Positions 58,108 through 64,000 of a stretch of 64,000 bases of DNA are shown here, one piece after another. The stretch is taken from NCBI GenBank assembly GCA_964034945.1, contig OZ035960.1:48277002-48341001 (forward strand). The letters run 5' to 3'. The notes under the pieces were generated by a model that was not told the DNA's origin, ran no database searches, and worked only from the letters and a program-made list of their open reading frames with translations. The translations under genes and the position numbers were made by a program. Position 1 is the stretch's first letter. Every line of letters begins with the position of its first letter. Source of the stretch: Chrysopilus asiliformis (Eukaryota > Arthropoda > Insecta > Diptera > Rhagionidae).

Positions 58108-58930
58108 ACCCGTATGGTGAAACCAAAGGGTATATTAAATTTGCCTTACCGTTTGTAAGATCCCGTCAACACACACAAAAATTAATTCCACCAGTGTGTT
58201 TAAAATGATAAAAAAAAATTTAATTTTGTATGTCCGCCTGTGGCGGGGATTGCGGGCGTACGGATTGAGCTAGAGATTTGAAATTTTACGCAGATTCGTT
58301 TTTCGTAAAATGCAAGGCTAAATTCGTTAATGGGAAAAATGGACCATTATGGGAACGAAAATATTTTTTTGCGGATATCTCAAACACAGGCTAGAGTTCT
58401 TGAACAGGCAGCATTGGACCATTTCTCCCCCCCCCCCCCCCCCCCCCCCCCCTTCATACAATCGAAACAGTTTTTTGCAATTTTCTCGAAAAAGGTGAGT
58501 TATATTGGAAAATTTATTAAGCCAATAACTTGTTACATATCTCATCCATACATTAAAATCCAATCGGACCACTGCTTTCCCCCTCTCCCATATAAATGGA
58601 ATATTTTTTCCTGTTTTCTCAAAAACTGTGCATCGTATCGAAAAATTGATAACGATAAAATGTGTTTAGAATATAACTTTACATAACTTATCCATACATC
58701 AAGATCCAGTTGGGCCACTCTTTCTACCCTCCCCCATACTAGTTGGATACTTTTTTTTTATTTTCTCGAAAACGGCGAGTCATATTGAAAAATTTATTAA
58801 GCTGAAATGTGTTTAGAATAGGATTTTACATAACTCATCCATACAACAAAATCCAATCAGGTCACTACTTTCCCCCTCTTCTATACAAATGGGGTTTTTT
58901 TAAATAAACATTTTGTCTGTCATCATATAG
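58108..58930 (+). repeat. Family R3 copy with ~140-bp tandem modules
   Basis: The R3 start 'atacccgtatggtgaaaccaaaggg' is followed by a long poly(C) tract (58428-58452). Three modules then start 'ttctcgaaaa..g.g' at about 58483, 58615 and 58761, each holding 'acataactcatccatacatcaaaatccaat' and ending in a C-rich line. Related modules are near 43500-43700 and inside the foldback element near 51415-51490. Confidence 0.65.
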
Positions 58931-60002
58931 AAAAAATTTATTAAGGCGATTTTATAAAATAATTTAGCCGTCTTAAGTCTTAATAAATTTTTGTTACCAC
59001 ATAACAAAAATATAGATAAAATTGTCTAGCAACAAATATAAAATCATTTTCAAACCGTTCAAAAACATTGTTTATTTGTAAACACCTAACATAATGTTAA
59101 AACATGCTGATTGCTAATCAAAAAACGATCCACACGGAAAAAAAATTCAACGAATTGTGAAAAAAATGTTTATGTGGGCTCCGCAGAGACTGAAAAATAA
59201 TCGCATATAAAAATGCTATTTTTAACACAATATGTAGACAATTTAAATAATGTTTGTCTACGGGCCGATTTTTCAATGATCGGTGGTGATCTTGTGAATC
59301 ATTTTTGTCAATGTGGGCTCGCCTTATGACATTTTGCTCGGCCAAAGATAAGATAATTCCATTGGGATTAACTTTTATGATTCTCATATGTTAATTTCTT
59401 ATCGAATGGCAAAATGTTATCTATTTACGTCGGAAATTAGTCAAAATTTAATTTTCATGATAATTAAGTGATTTTTAATCTTTAATTTTCGTTACCATAA
59501 ATTTTAACACAACATTTCCAGTTTAGAAACGTTTGTGATATGCTTATGAATTTCCAAAGTTGATTTCAACGAAACAATCTTTTTACATCAATATGCAAGA
59601 CGTTTAAGCAAATTAGTAACAACACGATTATAAAAAGAATTCCCGAAAAACTTGAGATTTATTATTAACACTTTTTTTTGTAGACGTTTAAATAACTGTT
59701 AATTGCAAATGCAATTAAAGCTCCAATCAAATCTTGCGACATAATTTTACATTTTCGTAAAGTCCAAGCCAAAACAGTTAAACCAAATTTGCAGAAAAAA
59801 AACAATTGGAGATGTGCTTTTTTTTCAATTTAAAATATTACTCTCATTCTGTTCAGCATAGAATCATAATTTTTTAAATTATAAATATGAATGTAATTAA
59901 GTCGAGTCCGTTAATTTATTCTCAAAAAGTGTAACTTCAAATTATTAGAGGCATAATTAATGTTTTCTGTTGTATCATTGCATCTTAATATTTTGAATAA
60001 TA
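58931..60002. other. No gene recognised
   Basis: AT-rich DNA; no coding frame or element ends found apart from an isolated ACACGGAAAAAAAAT word at 59133, which recalls the 42046 terminus. Confidence 0.45.
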
Positions 60003-61061
60003 CAGTGGAACCTCGATAAGTGGAAGTTGACGGGAACAAACGGACTTTCCAATCATTAGAAAAACGGCGCTACCTGTATGTCTGAAGCTCTCTGCGACCC
60101 ACAAAACTGCTCAACTTTTGAAACAGCCGCAGTATTTTCAAATGCTGCAATGTCTGAAGCTCTCTGCGACACAGAAAACTGTGCAGCTTTTGAGACTGCT
60201 GCAGTATTTTCAAATGCTGCAATGTTTGCGAGTCAGAAAAAAAAGCTTTTTGCGAGTCAGAAAACTGCACATCTTCTGAAACAGCCGCAGTATTTTCAAA
60301 TGCTGCAATGTCTGAAGCTCTCTGCCTCCCAGAAAACTGCGCAGCTTTTGAAACCGCCGCAATATTTTCAAATGCTATGCCACCAAAAAAAACAGCAACG
60401 TGTGAACACTAAAATTGAAAAGTATCCGCCATCAAAAAAAGTTTCATCTGGTTGCAACTTTTGCGGCACAACATTCGTAGAACCAGTAGTACCGGCCGAA
60501 ATTGACATTTTTAACCGTATTTTTCACATTTCTAAACTTGTTTTAATTGAAAATAAACACGATAAAAGGGGAAAATCTGTCTTTGATTTAGTTTGTAGGG
60601 TTTTATCCAGCAATTTCGTTTGGTCAGGCGATGACGTCGTAAGTCACCAACAATGTAAGTGACAAACAAGCTGCTTCTATCACTGATTAACTATTTTTAA
60701 ACATTTTGTAATGTAAAAACCTTTTTACAGCGAAAAACTTAAAAAAAAATTTCTGGTGGAGCAAACACACATTGAAATGTCAAACAAAATTGCAAATTTG
60801 TGCTGCGAAGCAACAAATCTGCGCATGATTGCAAGTTTTTGCATGCAAGATTGCAATCTGTTTGATAGCGCAACACAAAAAACGCGTACTGCATTGTACT
60901 TGTCTATTGTGTGTGAACACCGCATGCTACTTTTGCAGCTGCAGTACAAAAGCAACATAGTAAAAATAGCCAGGTCTGATACTAGCATAAGAAAGGAAAG
61001 TTCAAGAGAATTGAAAAATCTATGAGTTATCAAGGAATTCGAACTTATCGAGGTTCCACTG
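60003..61061 (+). mobile_element. Pogo/Tigger-like terminus element with unrecognised cargo
   Basis: 1,059 bp, ends CAGTGGAACCTCGATAAGT and its perfect 19-bp complement, TA duplications (60001-60002, 61062-61063). The termini are typical of pogo/Tigger elements. No DDE transposase is present; instead a two-exon reading frame fills the element from just inside the left end to 36 bp from the right end. Confidence 0.85.
60078..61025 (+). CDS. Unrecognised two-exon frame inside the pogo-like element
   Basis: Exon 1 (60078-60654) opens with four imperfect 24-25-residue repeats (MSEALCDPQNCSTFETAA...; DNA unit 72-75 bp), then a Cys pair CNFCGTTFVEPVV and a hydrophobic/basic part to SGDDVVSH. A convincing 76-nt intron follows (60655-60730, GTAAGT...CCTTTTTACAG). 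Exon 2 (60731-61025) reads VEQTHIEMSNKIANLCCEATNLR... to a stop at 61023-61025. As written, the two frames differ by one base at the junction, next to a nine-A run, so it is either decayed, uses another splice, or has a sequence error. I do not recognise the protein. Confidence 0.45.
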
Positions 61062-61063
61062 TA

Positions 61064-61955
61064 TTTGAAAAAAAAAATGTGAATTTTTTCGCATGTTGCT
61101 TTTAAGTTCCAGTTTACTATAAAACAATAAAAACCATAAAATGTTTGAGATTATCATTCAAATTACGTTATTGTTTGGCACAATAATCATAATAAATATA
61201 AAAACGTTTTGATAAACTCATGTTACTATCACACAATATTTGATTAAATGAGAAGATTTTACGGTGGCTTAATTGAACAATTTATGTCAAGATTATGAGA
61301 TTTGATTTTTATTATATTTTAATTAAATCGAATTTTTGATAACATAGGTGTAAAAAAAATTGAGATCACACAAGTGTGCTTAAAAGGGCAAAAACGTGGC
61401 TTCGCTCTGTTGCAGTTTAAAAATTTCGAAAATATTTAGATAAGGTGGACAACATATCGAAACATTTGTGTAAGAACGGGGTTTAGTTTGCAATTACCAC
61501 GGCCCTAAAAATACAGAGAATGGAATGAAAATTTCTCGATTTTTCTTGGAAAACCTCTTGCGCATTACTAATATTTCGTCTCTTTCTACTCTAAGATTCT
61601 CCCTCAGGAGCTATGTGCAAAAACTTCACCAGAATCGGTCAAGTGGTTTCAGAGTGTAAGCTTTTAAATACGAGTAGAGTCCGGCTCAGTGAAGTAATTC
61701 TTCAAATTTTACTTCCTCCGCCTATTACTTAGCCCTTACCGATCCTTACTTAGACTTTAATTTGTGAACATCTCGACAATTTTCTTTTTAAAAACTTTTC
61801 TATCATAAAAATTTAATTGTTAATGGAACTGAAACTCTAAAAAAAAGTTCTGGTTTTTGGTTTGAGCATAGCCTTTTTTCAAAAACTAGTTTGGTTTTAA
61901 TTCAATTGGGCCATATTTCTAAAAAAAATGGTTCGGTTTTAGTTCGTTACAAGTA
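61064..61955. other. No gene recognised
   Basis: AT-rich unique-looking DNA; nothing supportable on either strand. Confidence 0.5.
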
Positions 61956-62708
61956 TCCTATAATATAATACGAGGAACGTCTGTCTGTCTGTCTGCACAA
62001 ACGATCTCGAAAACCCGCCTAACGATTTTCACGAAACTGGGGGGTTAGGGATTTTCGGGGACAAGAAATCGATCTAGATAGGTCTCACCCCTGAGAAAAT
62101 TCCCCTTCGATACCCCTCGCCTGTTATCTTCGAATTGGGTGGTCCGATCTTAATGAAACTTTACAGTATTACTGAAGGGGCTAGGGGCTTTCGATTTTTC
62201 CACTACAAACCTGACTTTTCCCTCCCCTCGATACCCCTCGCCTGGTAACTTCGAATTGGGTGGTCCGATCTTAATGAAACTTTACAGTATTACTAAGGGG
62301 GCTAGGGGCTTTCGATTTTTGCACTACAAACCTGACTTTTCCCTCCCCTCGATACCCCTCGCCTGGGTCTTCGAATTGGGTGGTCCAATCTTAATGAAAC
62401 TTTACAGTATTACTAAGGGGGCTAGGGGCTTTCGATTTTTGCACTACAAACCTGACTTTTCCACTACAAACCTGATGTTTTTATATAAAAAAAATCAACA
62501 TTATACCCAATTATATTCGTCATATGAAGTTTAATTATGTAAGAAAGGTATCGTCTCACCGTTAGGTGGATTAGACTGTGTTTTTCTAATATATTGCGTG
62601 TTTTTTTCTAACAGAGGTGAGACCTATCTAGATCGATAGGTCTCACCTCTCCAAAATTTCAGCAAAAGGACGACTTTGAGTTGGCCGAGCATGGCTCGAT
62701 TTTCCTGG
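61956..62708 (+). mobile_element. Helitron-like repeat, copy B, with tandem units
   Basis: Starts A|TCCTATAATATAATACGAGG, then (GTCT)n. Three ~122-bp tandem units (about 62112-62470) share 'ttcgaattgggtggtccgatct', 'aactttacagtattactaagg' and 'ctttcgatttt.cactacaaacctgac'. It ends with hairpin CCGAGCATGGCTCG and TTTTCCTGG|T. Copy A (22055-22575) has a single unit. Confidence 0.5.
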
Positions 62709-62802
62709 TACTCTTTTTTAAATCTTTGATTTAGTTTGTTTTTTTGTTTGTGGGTCTGTTTATTTGTCTTTTTGTTGGGGTCAAATTTCGTAATCTAATT
62801 AT

Positions 62803-63087
62803 ATCCGTATGGTGAAACCAAAGGGTATATTAACTTTGCCTTACCGTTTGTAACGCCAAGATCCCGTCATCACACACAAAAATGAATTACACCAGTGTGT
62901 TTAGAATGATAAACATAACAAAAGCTATAATTGCCAATCTGGCAATCATTGGAGACCCGTATGGTGATATTCGTATCAAAATTCGAACAGTTGTACCAAA
63001 ATTCCACTTTGAAGTCAAACTTTCCAATAAGATTTTTTAAAATTTGTTCCAATCGGATTTTGATGTATGGGAGTTTTATACGGGTAT
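62803..63087 (+). repeat. Family R3, short copy with inverted ends
   Basis: Starts 'tatccgtatggtgaaaccaaaggg' and ends 'gagttttatacgggtata', so TATACCCGTAT is inverted at its ends. The second half matches 44110-44290 in inverse. Confidence 0.55.
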
Positions 63088-63470
63088 AAAAAAGTGGGAA
63101 ATTTTATGTCCTTTAAGTTTTATTATATTCATGTTTTCCCAAAAGGTGATAGTTTTCGAGATAATTTCAAGAAAATGTATTTTTTCAAGAGAATTTTCTG
63201 GTAGGTACCCGTTATAACTACAGTTATTTGTCCAAAAGTGGATCGAAAAATACGATTTTTGCAAAACTTATTCATAAAACATTTCAAGTCACTAGGTCAT
63301 AGCGTTCTCGAGTTATTTAAGATACGTAAAACGGACAGACCGACATCCTCATAATTTTGCCTGAAACGGATTTCGTACTCATCAGAATTTTTCGATCTAC
63401 CCCCGTTTTCGAGTCGGTCTCCGTCATGAAACAATACTTTCTCTGTATAGAAAGGGAAAGTAAAGATGTT
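63088..63470 (-). repeat. Family R2 copy
   Basis: 'cgttctcgagttatttaagatacgtaaaacggacagaccgacat', 'cataattttgcctgaaacgg' and 'aatactttctctgtatagaaagggaaagt' match 46785-47010 in inverse. Confidence 0.65.
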
Positions 63471-64000
63471 TTTTGGGTCCTGTGAATCATAAATAAATGC
63501 ATAAAAATAAAATAAATACCTACTTATTTTTTTAAACACTTCTGACACACAGATTTTTTTAAATTGTTTTTTTTTTTCAGAGTGGTGAGGTTTTGCCTCA
63601 CTGAAATTTTAGTTTTTTGGTTTGGTTCAGAAAACCAGCAATCGATAAAAACAAAAATTAACAGGCATCTCTCAATTTATGACGCCGCCAAAAATTAACA
63701 GGCATCTCTCAAATACGACGCTCAGAGTTTTGTTCCCGATCTCGGTATCCGTCGGCGAAAATTCGAAAAGATTTTATTTTTTTGTTCGGTGAAATTAAAG
63801 AATTTAACGAAATGAAAAATACTTAAAACCATTATTACCTTTATATGATTGCACTTTGATAAAATTACCAATTGACCCGATTTAACGTAATATCTTACTA
63901 ACTTTAGCGTTAAAACCTTCAATTTGATGGCAATTTTCGAAATCAAATGAGACATTTGTAATCAGGGAAAGAAATCAAGAAAACCAATCTCTTACTAAAC
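63471..64000. other. No gene recognised; 39-bp direct repeat
   Basis: 'aaaaattaacaggcatctctcaa' occurs at 63654 and again at 63690, joined by 'tttatgacgccgcc'. A short AGGTTTTGCCT-type hairpin is at 63588-63602. Otherwise AT-rich filler. Confidence 0.5.

Noticed and set aside
58327..58686. Frames across the poly(C) tract with Pro or Gly runs
   Set aside because: The Pro/Gly runs come from a homopolymer in a repeat; both strands are open through it.

Overview
This is a spliced, AT-rich eukaryotic window with two conserved animal genes and a very high load of transposons. The mariner and DD41D elements, pogo-like termini, many short foldback MITEs, a tRNA-derived SINE and short GT-AG introns point to an insect. 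I cannot fix the order.

Genes. Both host genes lie on the minus strand and both are cut by the window or by my ability to find exons. (1) Positions 672-2526 hold the first five coding exons of DNA topoisomerase 3-alpha: a presequence, the Toprim domain and the catalytic tyrosine. Later exons lie left of position 1. (2) Positions 7009-25276 hold 17 phase-consistent exons of a class V (ATP10-type) P4-ATPase lipid flippase, from the actuator domain to the stop codon. The amino-terminal exons (about 130-150 residues with the first membrane pair) were not found and are probably to the right, beyond a very long intron or outside the window.

Transposons inside the flippase introns. These include an apparently intact 1,288-bp mariner with an uninterrupted 342-codon DD34D transposase, two copies of a CTG-flanked foldback MITE, a TA-flanked MITE, a foldback MITE with 5-bp duplications, a tRNA-derived SINE with a second truncated copy, tandem ~123-bp repeats, and a pair of inverted segments near 19.4-20.0 and 23.25-24.0 kb.

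Right 38 kb (25.3-64 kb). No host gene was recognised. It is a mosaic of AT-rich unique DNA and nested repeats: piggyBac-like TTAA MITEs, PIF/Harbinger-like TWA/CWG MITEs, a 5'-truncated LINE tail with a 13-bp target duplication, a broken CXC-domain transposon gene, three DD41D-type relics or deletion derivatives, a 3.25-kb foldback element with 1.3-1.4-kb arms and a 9-bp duplication, a hAT MITE with an 8-bp duplication that carries a hammerhead-ribozyme-like motif, a pogo-terminus element carrying an unrecognised two-exon reading frame, and long repeat families that recur several times.

The most unusual items are the giant foldback element, the pogo-like element with cargo, the hammerhead-like motif, the overlapping upstream ORF on the topoisomerase message, and a 63-nt in-frame, stop-free intron in the flippase. 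Repeat boundaries come from reading termini and target-site duplications by eye; no database was searched.
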